Assembly (NCBI GenBank): GCA_023269455.1
Contig: JAHFTG010000073.1
Span: 1 to 9,330 of the forward strand
DNA length: 9,330 nt
Reading direction: 5' to 3'
DNA from: Opitutaceae bacterium
GTDB taxonomy: Bacteria; Verrucomicrobiota; Verrucomicrobiia; Opitutales; Opitutaceae
A program made the position numbers and the translations under genes. How positions within the stretch are numbered: the first letter of the stretch is position 1; each line of letters begins with the position of its first letter. The notes below the pieces were generated by a model that saw nothing but the letters and a program-made list of their open reading frames with translations, was not told where the DNA came from and did not search any database. Below are positions 1-6,879 of this stretch, piece by piece.

Positions 1-57
1 GAGGCGCTAGCATTCCTCGCTCAATTGCAGAAAGATAAATTGCTGCGAATCGCCTGA
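1..57 (+). CDS. C-terminal fragment of a possible PqqD-like/RRE leader-binding protein (partial)
   Basis: The plus-strand frame entering from the left edge gives 18 residues, EALAFLAQLQKDKLLRIA, followed by TGA at 55-57. The pattern of a short amphipathic helix ('xxFLxxLxxxxLL') right before the stop is how many PqqD-type proteins end. These small proteins (about 85-100 aa) bind the leader of a RiPP precursor and hand it to the maturation enzymes. With a lasso cyclase and precursor in the same window, the missing part is plausibly the B1/RRE protein of the cluster. Only 18 residues are visible and they contain no diagnostic motif, so the family call is an inference from the helix pattern and context. 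The gene is convergent with the methyltransferase fusion gene to its right. Confidence 0.4.
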   Translation, partial: EALAFLAQLQKDKLLRIA

Positions 58-58
58 A

Positions 59-78
59 CCGGGCGATCAAGGGCCCGG
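59..78. terminator. GC hairpin between convergent genes (weak terminator candidate)
   Basis: CCGGGC (59-64) and GCCCGG (73-78) form a perfect 6-bp stem with an 8-base loop. It begins two bases after the stop of the left-edge gene and lies 14 bases from the stop of the convergent minus-strand gene. No T-run follows on the plus strand. A short run of A/T lies beyond on both sides but does not abut the stem. It may limit read-through in either direction, but it is not a canonical intrinsic terminator. Confidence 0.3.
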
Positions 79-92
79 CGGGGCGTGGTTGA

Positions 93-1454
93 CTAGATTT
101 TCCAGAGGTAAATCTGCGAAGTTTTGCTGAGGCCGACGCGGATGATCTCGGTTTTTTCAGGAGGCCATCCAGGGAAAATATAGTCGTGCGAGACGATGCG
201 CAGGCCAGGCCTCGCCTCGCGTCGCAGTTGTTCATGAATGCGCGGATGAAACTCCGGCATAAGATACAGGCAAAGCACGGTGGTTTCCGTGAGGTTTGCC
301 TCGAAAATGTCGCCGCAAACAAAGGTCGCGCGTTCGCTGACGCCGGCTTCGGCCGCAAGGGCCTCGGCTTCGGCAATACGCACCGGGTCCAGATCGATGC
401 CGACGCCGCGGGCTTGGAAGTCTTTCACGGCCTTTATGACAAAACGGCCGTCGCCGCAGCCAAGGTCATAGACGACGTCGCGGGGGCCAATATCGGCGAG
501 CGCCAGCATGCGGTCCATGACTCGCGGCGGGGTGGACAAATAGGGGACGTTGAAGCCGGGGGATTTGACGTCGTCCGTTGCGGTGCCGGTGTCGACGGGG
601 GCTTTTTTCTGCGGCCGAAATCGCGCGGATAGAAATGGCGGCAGGGGGCGTTGCAGCGCGTGGTGGCTGTCTTCCACGGCGGATAAGAGCTGCTCTTCCA
701 GGCCGAAGGCTCGGGCTTCGATCATCAGGCTTTCGTTCATTTCGGCGCGCAGCGCTTTGGTCAGGCCGGCGATTTTCCAAGCCTGCAACAACTGATCATG
801 TTGGTGGTCGCCGTTTTTCTCCACGTGTTGCAGCAGCCAGTGCTCAGGGGTGAGACGTCGGAACGTGCGCCCTCCGAGCATGAAGGTGCCGGGATGGGAC
901 CAGAGGCGACTGGCGGCGGGGTGCTTGCCCAAGCCGCGATTAAGGATGACCGGGGTTTGTCCTACGTGAATGAGTTGTTCGGGGTTGGCCTTGGTGGGAT
1001 GGAGCGCGGCCTCCAGCAGTGCTTCCGTGCGGGTCTGCATTTCCACGGGGACGAGATAATGGATGGTCGGTGCGAGTTCCACCCAGTTGGCGTGACCGTA
1101 GAGGCAGTAGGCCGCAGTCCATGAATCGACCGGGATCGCCGGAATCGCGTGTTGGTCGAACAGGTCTTGCAGTTGGCAAATCTCGCGAGCGCGAGCGAGG
1201 GAGCGCAGTTGGTTGACCTCGTGGAACGCGCGCAACTGGGCGAAGATCGGCTCAGGGCAAAATGCGGCCAGGGACGAAAATTTTAATGCCTCGTGGAGGA
1301 GGAGAAGCACGCCGTGCTGACGACCGAGCCAGAGGAGATGCGTCCAGTTGATCCGGGGCAGTAGAGCGGTGATGTCTTCCGCGACAGTGCCACCGTGCGA
1401 GGAGAACTGCGTGGCGAGACGCATCACGGTCATTTCGGTGGCGAAGTCGGTCAT
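93..1454 (-). CDS. Degenerate nucleotidyltransferase-like domain fused to a SAM-dependent methyltransferase
   Basis: 453 aa in two parts. Residues about 25-270 resemble the uncharacterised nucleotidyltransferase family (NTP_transf_5 type) that occurs as an accessory gene in lasso clusters; the 'IP...LYG' framework is at 104-120. The catalytic signatures seem lost. Where the family has LKGA this protein has VDSW (109-112), and where it has a D-x-D pair followed by LLV it has TIHYLV (130-135). After a Pro-rich linker, residues about 303-453 form a class I methyltransferase. It has a 'VPYLSTPP' lead-in, motif I DLGCGDG (330-336), acidic Asp354 in GVGIDLDP, then CGDIFEANL and a 'RIVSHDY' strand. 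Stand-alone relatives of this second part are common SAM-binding proteins of unknown substrate. The first ATG is used; no clear Shine-Dalgarno precedes it. The gene ends in TAG, showing that TAG is a normal stop here. It is divergent from the VKOR-DsbA gene. Domain calls are by motif; the substrate is unknown. Confidence 0.75.
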   Translation of the reverse strand: MTDFATEMTVMRLATQFSSHGGTVAEDITALLPRINWTHLLWLGRQHGVLLLLHEALKFSSLAAFCPEPIFAQLRAFHEVNQLRSLARAREICQLQDLFDQHAIPAIPVDSWTAAYCLYGHANWVELAPTIHYLVPVEMQTRTEALLEAALHPTKANPEQLIHVGQTPVILNRGLGKHPAASRLWSHPGTFMLGGRTFRRLTPEHWLLQHVEKNGDHQHDQLLQAWKIAGLTKALRAEMNESLMIEARAFGLEEQLLSAVEDSHHALQRPLPPFLSARFRPQKKAPVDTGTATDDVKSPGFNVPYLSTPPRVMDRMLALADIGPRDVVYDLGCGDGRFVIKAVKDFQARGVGIDLDPVRIAEAEALAAEAGVSERATFVCGDIFEANLTETTVLCLYLMPEFHPRIHEQLRREARPGLRIVSHDYIFPGWPPEKTEIIRVGLSKTSQIYLWKI

Positions 1455-1592
1455 GGCGAGGACGGGGATGACAGCATTTATCCCTGCGCACGCAAGGATA
1501 GGGAAGCAGAAGAAGGAGTGTTTCGTGAAGGGTTAAAAGTTCCCGTTGGTTTTTCCGGTCGCGTTTTTTGCGGTGTGCAATCTCTTCAGGCG
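1455..1592. promoter_or_regulatory. Divergent intergenic region between the methyltransferase-fusion and VKOR-DsbA genes
   Basis: These 138 bases separate two genes transcribed away from each other, so promoters for both should lie here or just inside the genes. I could not pick out a convincing -35/-10 pair. A purine-rich GAAGGAG lies at about 1512-1518 but abuts an in-frame GTG too closely to serve it. The plus-strand frame of the VKOR gene stays open through this region, so a longer N-terminus (for example from GTG at 1575) cannot be excluded. Confidence 0.3.
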
Positions 1593-2849
1593 ATGAACCG
1601 TTTTGGGATCAATCGTCTCATTCTTTGGCTTTCGCTTGCGGGTATGATTCTCACCCTCCACCTGTGGGTGCAGAAGGCGCGGGGGTTTGACCAGGGTTGT
1701 CTCGGGCTGAACACCCATCCATCGGCACGGTATGGCGGCGGTGGGTGCAACGACGCCGATTTGCAAGCGGCGAGTCATCTGTTCGGGGTGTCAAACGCGG
1801 CTTGGGGTTACGCTTTCTATTTCGGACTGGCATTGCTCGCGTTTGCCAAGCTTTTGGCTTCGCCGAAGGCGGCGCGGCGGCTGCACGCGGCGGGAGAAAT
1901 CGGGGTCGGATTAGCGCTTATTTATTCGGGGTATTTGGTCTATCAAATGGGCTTCGTCTCGCATGCGTGGTGCGCGCTGTGCGCGACCTCTGCGGTGATG
2001 GTGGCCGCGCTCTTCGCGTTGCATTTGGGGTTGCGGCTCAAGGGTGAAATTTTGCCAGTGATGGGGGAGGTGCGCACACAGGAATTCCGCTGGGCAGTGG
2101 GCGCCATTTTCGGAACGATGGGGGTGATCGTGGGCGTGTTGCTTTTTGTGGATCGGTTGGGCACGCGGCCTCTAGACCAAGGAAGCACCGAGAAGGAGGT
2201 GCAACGCATCGTAGGGCGTTCGCTTTCGCTGTTTATTGATGCGCAAAAACTGGGGGAGATGCGGGCGTGCCGCTTCGACTGGCAGGCCCCCGCGCTTGAT
2301 TTGAAGAAGTTCATCGGGCCGGACACGCCGTTTTTGGGGAAACCGGACGGCATATCGGTGATCGTTTTTTTCGATCCGAATTGCCCGCACTGCAAGGAAT
2401 ACGAGGCGGAGTATTTGCAGGCGGCCGAGCGTTTCAAGGATCGTGCGCGGTTCACGATGCTGCCCCGGTTGCTGTGGGATGAGTCGCTGCCGCAGGCGGA
2501 GGCTTTGAAACTGGCCGCCGCCGGTGGAAAATACTTTGAGGTGTGGCACGCGATGTTCGCCCGGCAACCGGGGCCGCGACGGGGGATGACGACCCAGCAA
2601 ATCGGGGAGCTTTTTAAGGAATTAAGGCTGGATACCGCCGATCTGGAGAAGCGCCTGGCGGCTGCGCGCGGGGACGTGCTGGCCATGCGCGACGCGGCCA
2701 GGGCGGCCGGCGTAAATGAGGTGCCGGCGGTGTTCGTCGATGGGCAGCCGGTTTGGACGGAGAACACCACGCCCGATTGCCTTGGCACTCTGCTCGACCG
2801 GATCAACTCCGGGCTCGTGACACCGCGCCGCCCAGGGAGCGCACATTGA
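1593..2849 (+). CDS. VKOR-DsbA fusion: membrane disulfide-forming oxidoreductase
   Basis: 418 aa from ATG 1593. That start was chosen because it puts the first membrane helix (about residues 8-26) at the N-terminus, where VKOR proteins have it. The open frame reaches further upstream, but into the divergent gene. The VKOR domain (about 1-150) has four helices, the loop cysteines Cys36 and Cys52, a nearby conserved Ser67, and the quinone-side CxxC CALC at 127-130. A fifth helix (about 166-186) leads to a periplasmic thioredoxin-fold DsbA-like domain with CPHC at 264-267 and the cis-Pro loop EVPAVFVDG (cis-Pro378). Such fusions pass electrons from substrate thiols through the DsbA domain to the VKOR domain and on to quinone, making disulfides outside the cytoplasm. 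All redox cysteines are present, so it should be active. It converges on the sulfotransferase gene, with 89 bases between the stops and no obvious terminator. A housekeeping role is possible; a role on the two-cysteine peptide encoded at 6679-6867 is speculative. Confidence 0.9.
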   Translation: MNRFGINRLILWLSLAGMILTLHLWVQKARGFDQGCLGLNTHPSARYGGGGCNDADLQAASHLFGVSNAAWGYAFYFGLALLAFAKLLASPKAARRLHAAGEIGVGLALIYSGYLVYQMGFVSHAWCALCATSAVMVAALFALHLGLRLKGEILPVMGEVRTQEFRWAVGAIFGTMGVIVGVLLFVDRLGTRPLDQGSTEKEVQRIVGRSLSLFIDAQKLGEMRACRFDWQAPALDLKKFIGPDTPFLGKPDGISVIVFFDPNCPHCKEYEAEYLQAAERFKDRARFTMLPRLLWDESLPQAEALKLAAAGGKYFEVWHAMFARQPGPRRGMTTQQIGELFKELRLDTADLEKRLAAARGDVLAMRDAARAAGVNEVPAVFVDGQPVWTENTTPDCLGTLLDRINSGLVTPRRPGSAH

Positions 2850-2938
2850 GGCGCGGCTCGGCACTCACTTTCCTGGCCAGTGGATTGCGGCGAGCGTGCA
2901 TTTCCCCGGCGAGAAGGATGCTGATTTTGGGCGATGCA

Positions 2939-3751
2939 TCAGCCGGTGGCTTCGGTGTGACTGACCAACGGACGGGCGGAGACATCATCTGTCACCCAAC
3001 GGGGAAGCTGGGCTTGGAGCCGGAGCCATTTGTCTGGTGCGTCGGTGCGGAGAATTTCATAGGCACGCTCCAGGACATCGATTTTTTTTAACTGCGGTGC
3101 ATCCGGCTTTGCCCCGAGGATTCGGTAGCGATAGAGCTTTGCGTCGATGTTGGCGACGGCCTTTACACGCTGGTCTTCTGTCGGTTTTAAACCGGCGGAA
3201 ACCGCGATACGATCCACATAGGCCGCAGGATTGTTGATCGCCTGATGGTAATCGATGCATATGGGCGCCGCGCGAAGGAAATCAGGCCCCGTGACCCAGT
3301 GAGCGAGAAAGCCGTAGTCGATCAGGCGCTCGCGAACCGATCCGATGAAATCCAGCGATAGTTTCGCCAGTTTCTCGGGAGTGTGGAGAAAGACTTTTTG
3401 AGAGCCAATGGACTCCGCAGGTGAGCGGATGGGGAGTAGCAGGACGACATCGGGTTGCTGCAACGTGTTCAGCTCTTCCTTGATCCGTCGCGAGACCAGT
3501 CCTTGCAGGGCCACTTTGACGGCGCGACCGTCGAGCAACGCAGGATTTTCGATCAGCGTCGGTGCACGGAGGCCGCGTTGGAGCACGTCGATGTTTTCAT
3601 AATAACCCATCGGGTTTGCCTCTGGAGGAAGATCGGGCCGGGCGAATTCGCCCAAGACATCCGCCCCGAGGAGCTTGAGCGTTTGCATGAGCAACGACGA
3701 CCCCGTGCGGGGATGCGTGAGAACGATGATGCTGTTGATAAGACTGGGCAT
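2939..3751 (-). CDS. Sulfotransferase-like protein
   Basis: 270 aa. The N-terminus carries the PAPS 5'-phosphosulfate loop typical of sulfotransferases, with a beta strand (residues 7-12) running into HPRTGSSLL (13-21) and a helix. NPMGYYEN (46-53) corresponds to the 'NPKGYxE' stretch common in the family. A strand followed by IRSPAESIGSQ (108-118) looks like the 3'-phosphate-binding motif, with Arg109 and a serine (114 or 117). Family knowledge says such proteins move sulfate from PAPS to hydroxyls or amines; some relatives have diverged in substrate. It is the last gene of a minus-strand run with the cyclase and the interrupted oxygenase, starting 19 bases after the oxygenase stop. It may therefore decorate the peptide; Tyr40 and the Ser/Thr-rich tail of the precursor offer hydroxyls. 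No Shine-Dalgarno is evident upstream of the ATG. The acceptor is not shown by sequence. Confidence 0.8.
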   Translation of the reverse strand: MPSLINSIIVLTHPRTGSSLLMQTLKLLGADVLGEFARPDLPPEANPMGYYENIDVLQRGLRAPTLIENPALLDGRAVKVALQGLVSRRIKEELNTLQQPDVVLLLPIRSPAESIGSQKVFLHTPEKLAKLSLDFIGSVRERLIDYGFLAHWVTGPDFLRAAPICIDYHQAINNPAAYVDRIAVSAGLKPTEDQRVKAVANIDAKLYRYRILGAKPDAPQLKKIDVLERAYEILRTDAPDKWLRLQAQLPRWVTDDVSARPLVSHTEATG

Positions 3752-3770
3752 GGGGGATGTAGTGAGGGGG

Positions 3771-4499
3771 TTACCGGTGCTTTCGTTCTATTGCCAGCCC
3801 CATGACTTCGGCCCGATTGAGCACAGCATGACAAAAGTTTTCGGGGATATAAACGATGTCGCCCGCTTCCTGAATGCAGTGATAGACGGGGCTGATTTTT
3901 TCGCGAAGTATCGGCAGCTCTTTCTCAAACCAGTCACGGACATGGCTGCCAGGGCCATATTGGCGGTGATAGTGTTGCATCATGACATAACCTCGGGGCG
4001 CCTTGTCGGGGTCGGCATCGTAGATAACCCATTCTTTGGTGCCGGAATGAAGGAGGTTGAACGCATCTCCATGCATGTGGGGCAGGGTGCCGCCGGCTTC
4101 GGAGGAGTGGAAAAAGAAAAACCGGGAGATGTCCCGTTCCGAAAAAAATGCATTGGGTATTTCGATGTCGGCAAGAAATCTTGGCTGTAAGCCCGGGGTA
4201 AACTACTCGAGGGTGAGCGTGCTTTGATCGGGTGATCTGTGGGCGAAATAGTTCTTGAGGGTGGTTCTCTCCTTTGCCGCGGCGGGGCGCGAGTCGCGAA
4301 CAACGGCGCACTCATAATCGCCGGATATGGACGTGAGGTAATCCTTGCTCCATCTGGCCATAATGGGCCAGCGGGACAGGCCTTTTTTTACCAGCAGGGG
4401 TTTTCTGTTGAGGTAATACTCGGAGCGAAAACGCTCTTCGTTTTCCACATGAGAATAGGTGTGATCCTCGACGGCTAAATCAGTCCAGCCTGTGTTCAT
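3771..4499 (-). pseudogene. JmjC/cupin_8-type iron oxygenase gene interrupted by an in-frame TAG
   Basis: One frame of 243 codons runs from ATG 4499 to TAA at 3771-3773, broken only by TAG at codon 99 (4205-4203). The part before it (98 aa) has the 'EYYLNRKPLLVKKG' entry strand typical of JmjC/cupin_8 proteins. The part after continues the same fold without gap: a strand near 'RFFFF', then H143-x-D145 and distal H224 in GDIVYIPENFCHAVLN. These form the Fe(II) His-x-Asp...His triad of 2-oxoglutarate hydroxylases. The next ATG after the stop is at 4076, just before H143; a protein begun there would keep the ligands but lack the N-terminal strands. There is no frameshift, so this is a single nonsense change, a sequencing error, or read-through. 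It sits between the cyclase (80 bases upstream) and the sulfotransferase (19 bases downstream), consistent with a peptide-tailoring hydroxylase now lost. Confidence 0.75.
4203..4205 (-). other. In-frame amber stop interrupting the cupin_8 gene
   Basis: Plus-strand CTA at 4203-4205 reads TAG on the minus strand. It is codon 99 of the oxygenase frame, following GAG and followed by TTT. Both flanks translate into the same recognisable fold in the same phase. Confidence 0.9.
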
Positions 4500-4579
4500 G
4501 TTGGAGTGGATAAATATTTAAGCGGCTTCGGTTGACGGCGCGAATTCTCGATGGAGCGATTATGGTTACAGGCACGGGA

Positions 4580-6505
4580 TTATGTGCCAAGCCGCTCGTG
4601 CCATCGTAGGAACGCGCCCGCCACGATACCTTTTACCAAGACCAATTCGTGGTTCAATGTTGGCTGGGTTTCGCACAGCTGCCAGTGCGCGAGCAGTCGA
4701 TCGTAATCCAGAAACTCGCGAACCATCGACGAGGATCCCATGCGGTCGAGTTCCTCCTTCAACATGGGCTTGGCTACGGAAAAATTCCGCTGGAATTCAG
4801 GCTGGGGATAGCCCCGCTTCACGCGGAGCCGAACATCTTCCGGCAGCATTCCGCGCATGGCCTCGCGCAAGAGCCGGCGGTCCCAGCCGTCGCGCACTTG
4901 TTGATCGAATGGCAACGAAAGACAAAACTCGGCCAGTCGGCGGTCGAACAGTGGCCGGTCATATATGCGTCTGGCCGGCTGGCGGGAAAATACGGAGGCG
5001 GGCGTGCCTACATACAGCGACTGCCAGACATTGATGATCTCATGCAGGTGGCTACGGAAATCGAATTTAGGGCGGCTCCAATAGTCGTAACACGCGTCGA
5101 AACGCTCGGTCATCTTCGTGCTGGCGCGCAGCGAGGGATGCAGAAAGTCAATGGTTCGGGTGGCTGATCGCGGGGCCGGCCGGCCCCGCAATACTCGTTT
5201 GATCGGGTTGATCGCCGCATGACGGGCTAGAAACCGGAGCGAGCGGCCATAGACACGGCGATGGCCTCGTGCTTCCCGCCACCATGCAGGCCAGCGGCCA
5301 CTGATCGCCAAATGGGCAAGATAACCGCTGGCCAAGGCTTCGAGGGACACGACATGGTTGCCGCCCACGCCGTCAATCAACAGAGAAATATCCAGTTTTT
5401 GAAGCGTTTGCTCAATGTCGGCGTCGCTCGACAGGAGACTTTCAAACGGGGCGAAGTTATCGGTGAAATAGTCGTCCCACGCTTCGCGGGAGGCTGGCTG
5501 GGAGTTCGCCGTCGTGAAATGAAAGTCGATGTGGGGCGCATGGGCTTGCAGCGAGCGGACGGCGGCGGATTCGTCCAATTCCAGCAAGGGGATCTGATAG
5601 CGATTCCCTTGCTGCGGGACGATGTGAATGGCCTGCAGGCGGCGCCCTTCGTCGGCGAGAATTTGACCGGCAATGGCGGCGACGGAGGAGGAGTCGAGGC
5701 CGCCGCTCAACAGCAAGCCGACGTTGCCCGGCAACGTTCGTAGCGAACGACGGACGGCTGCGGTCAGTTGAGAACGCATGGCCTCGATGTATTCGCCATC
5801 CGAGCGAAGACGCAGGACGGTGGGCGGCGCGGACACACGGTAAGGGTGCGTATGGATCGCGCCGTTGGCGCCGATCACGAGCGCGTGTCCATAGCGCACG
5901 CGCCGAATGCCGTGGTAGAGTGTATCGGCGGAATCGGCAGGGATGTTGGCAAACTGTTCGGCAAAGACGGCGGCGTTGAGCCGGCGCGGGATATCGGGAT
6001 GGGCGAACAAACCGCCTAGGCTGCTTGCGAAGATAAACCGTTTCCCTTCTTGCCAGTAGTAGATGGGGTGTGCGCCACCGTCGCTGACTGCGCAAAAAAA
6101 TCTTTGCTCTCTGGGTTGCCAGACGGCCATCGCGAAACTGCCTTCGAGGTGCGCAGGACTGGAGTCACCCCAGCGTTCGAAGGCGGCGAGCACGAACGCA
6201 CTGTCGGGCTTGGTCGCCGCCTCGGTCTGGCTCCAGCCGAAGTCGAGCGCTAGCTCTTCGTGGTTACGAAGGTAGGCGATCGTCACGAGAATGCCGATCG
6301 TCCGTTGGGTGCGCAGCGGCTGGAGGTCGGCTAGGTCTGTCGGTATCAGGTGTTGCGCGGCATAAGCGAGGTGCCCCCCACGCTCATGCAAAATTCCAGA
6401 ATGATCTAGGGTCTGCCCCAAAGCCATAGCATTGAGCATCCGTGGCAACACGTCGGGCAGTTGAAGTGAACTGTCAAAGTGGATGATTCCGGCAATGCCT
6501 CGCAT
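4580..6505 (-). CDS. Lasso peptide cyclase (asparagine synthetase B-like)
   Basis: 641 aa with the two-domain plan of asparagine synthetase B. Residues 1 to about 210 are the glutaminase-type fold. It begins MRGIAGI, where true AsnB has Cys2 as the glutamine-hydrolysing nucleophile; Arg replaces it, so this half cannot release ammonia. Residues about 235-600 are the ATP-pyrophosphatase domain, with the PP-loop LLSGGLDSSS at 265-274 and, near the C-terminus, YDRPLFDRRLAEFCLSLP and a VKRGYPQPEF segment typical of the family. Loss of Cys2 with an intact PP-loop is the hallmark of lasso cyclases (McjC type). These adenylate an Asp/Glu side chain and join it to the new N-terminus of the cleaved core. 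The gene is divergent from the precursor-like gene and heads the run with the oxygenase and the sulfotransferase. A different Asn-synthetase-like amide former is possible; the adjacent precursor makes the lasso reading best. Confidence 0.85.
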   Translation of the reverse strand: MRGIAGIIHFDSSLQLPDVLPRMLNAMALGQTLDHSGILHERGGHLAYAAQHLIPTDLADLQPLRTQRTIGILVTIAYLRNHEELALDFGWSQTEAATKPDSAFVLAAFERWGDSSPAHLEGSFAMAVWQPREQRFFCAVSDGGAHPIYYWQEGKRFIFASSLGGLFAHPDIPRRLNAAVFAEQFANIPADSADTLYHGIRRVRYGHALVIGANGAIHTHPYRVSAPPTVLRLRSDGEYIEAMRSQLTAAVRRSLRTLPGNVGLLLSGGLDSSSVAAIAGQILADEGRRLQAIHIVPQQGNRYQIPLLELDESAAVRSLQAHAPHIDFHFTTANSQPASREAWDDYFTDNFAPFESLLSSDADIEQTLQKLDISLLIDGVGGNHVVSLEALASGYLAHLAISGRWPAWWREARGHRRVYGRSLRFLARHAAINPIKRVLRGRPAPRSATRTIDFLHPSLRASTKMTERFDACYDYWSRPKFDFRSHLHEIINVWQSLYVGTPASVFSRQPARRIYDRPLFDRRLAEFCLSLPFDQQVRDGWDRRLLREAMRGMLPEDVRLRVKRGYPQPEFQRNFSVAKPMLKEELDRMGSSSMVREFLDYDRLLAHWQLCETQPTLNHELVLVKGIVAGAFLRWHERLGT

Positions 6506-6678
6506 GGGTGGCTGCTAGGATTCTTTCAGTGACAGGACCAGAGCCACCTTAAAATTGATTCCGGCGGCAGAACTTAGGACTCGAAGTCACGGGTTAGCCC
6601 CAGGCGATGTTTTGCCATGGGGCAATTCGTTAGCTATTCGCTTGACCGGCCCGTAAATGGAAGTCATTTCAACGCTCC
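6506..6678. promoter_or_regulatory. Divergent control region between cyclase and precursor genes
   Basis: These 173 bases must hold the promoters for both the cyclase operon and the precursor. A weak plus-strand candidate is TTGACC (6642-6647), then 17 bases, then CATTTC (6665-6670), which would start transcription almost at the precursor ATG. Neither start codon has a clear Shine-Dalgarno; GGAAG at 6659-6663 lies too far (15 bases) from ATG 6679. A small inverted repeat TTGCC/GGCAA (6612-6625) is also present. The promoter call rests on gene orientation more than on motifs. Confidence 0.4.
6507..6548 (-). promoter_or_regulatory. Inverted repeat just upstream of the cyclase start codon
   Basis: GGTGGCT (6507-6513) and AGCCACC (6542-6548) are perfect 7-base complements 28 bases apart. 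In the minus-strand transcript the 3' arm ends one base before the cyclase ATG, so pairing would bury the ribosome entry site. It may be a translation-control hairpin, or chance, since the loop is long. Confidence 0.25.
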
Positions 6679-6867
6679 ATGGATATCAATTCTACGGGCG
6701 AAAAACAAGCAGCCAGCCTCCCTGCAAAACGTCAGTGGACCACGCCGGAAATCCAGTCACTTCGAGTGGCGAAAACGGAGATTAATTCAGGTTGGTATAG
6801 CGAAGTTCAAGGAAATTTTGGCTGCACCTCAGGCAAGACGAGTACGTCTACCAATCACTGTAGCTGA
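6679..6867 (+). CDS. Lasso-peptide-like precursor with long two-cysteine tail
   Basis: 62 aa. The leader (1-34) has the W20-x-x-P23-x-I25 pattern that matches the YxxPxL recognition motif bound by lasso RRE proteins, and Thr33 fits the near-universal Thr at position -2 of lasso leaders. Cleavage after Glu34 would give a 28-residue core, Ile35 to Ser62, beginning INSGWYSE. Counting from Ile35, Glu42 is residue 8, which is the right spacing for an 8-membered Ile1-Glu8 macrolactam as in microcin J25. The tail after the ring is 20 residues, Ser/Thr-rich, with Lys53 and cysteines 49 and 61 (core 15 and 27). Ile at core position 1 is uncommon. The W-to-Thr spacing is two residues shorter than the usual YxxPxLxxxGxxxxxT. 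The gene is divergent from the cyclase and stands alone. No Shine-Dalgarno is seen, and no other in-frame start exists after the upstream TGA at 6643. Confidence 0.8.
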   Translation: MDINSTGEKQAASLPAKRQWTTPEIQSLRVAKTEINSGWYSEVQGNFGCTSGKTSTSTNHCS

Positions 6868-6879
6868 CGACGATCCTGA

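Noticed and set aside
1943..2806. Long minus-strand open frame (287 codons) opposite the VKOR-DsbA gene
   Set aside because: Ser/Arg/Lys-rich composition with no domain; it is the antisense shadow of a gene with complete, recognisable catalytic motifs.
3675..4190. 171-codon plus-strand frame opposite the interrupted oxygenase
   Set aside because: The opposite strand has a clear JmjC/cupin_8 fold with metal ligands, and this frame shows none.
4203..4205. Amber codon as pyrrolysine or a reassigned TAG
   Set aside because: TAG ends the methyltransferase-fusion gene at 93-95 as a normal stop, and nothing in the window suggests pyrrolysine machinery. Nonsense mutation or sequence error is simpler.
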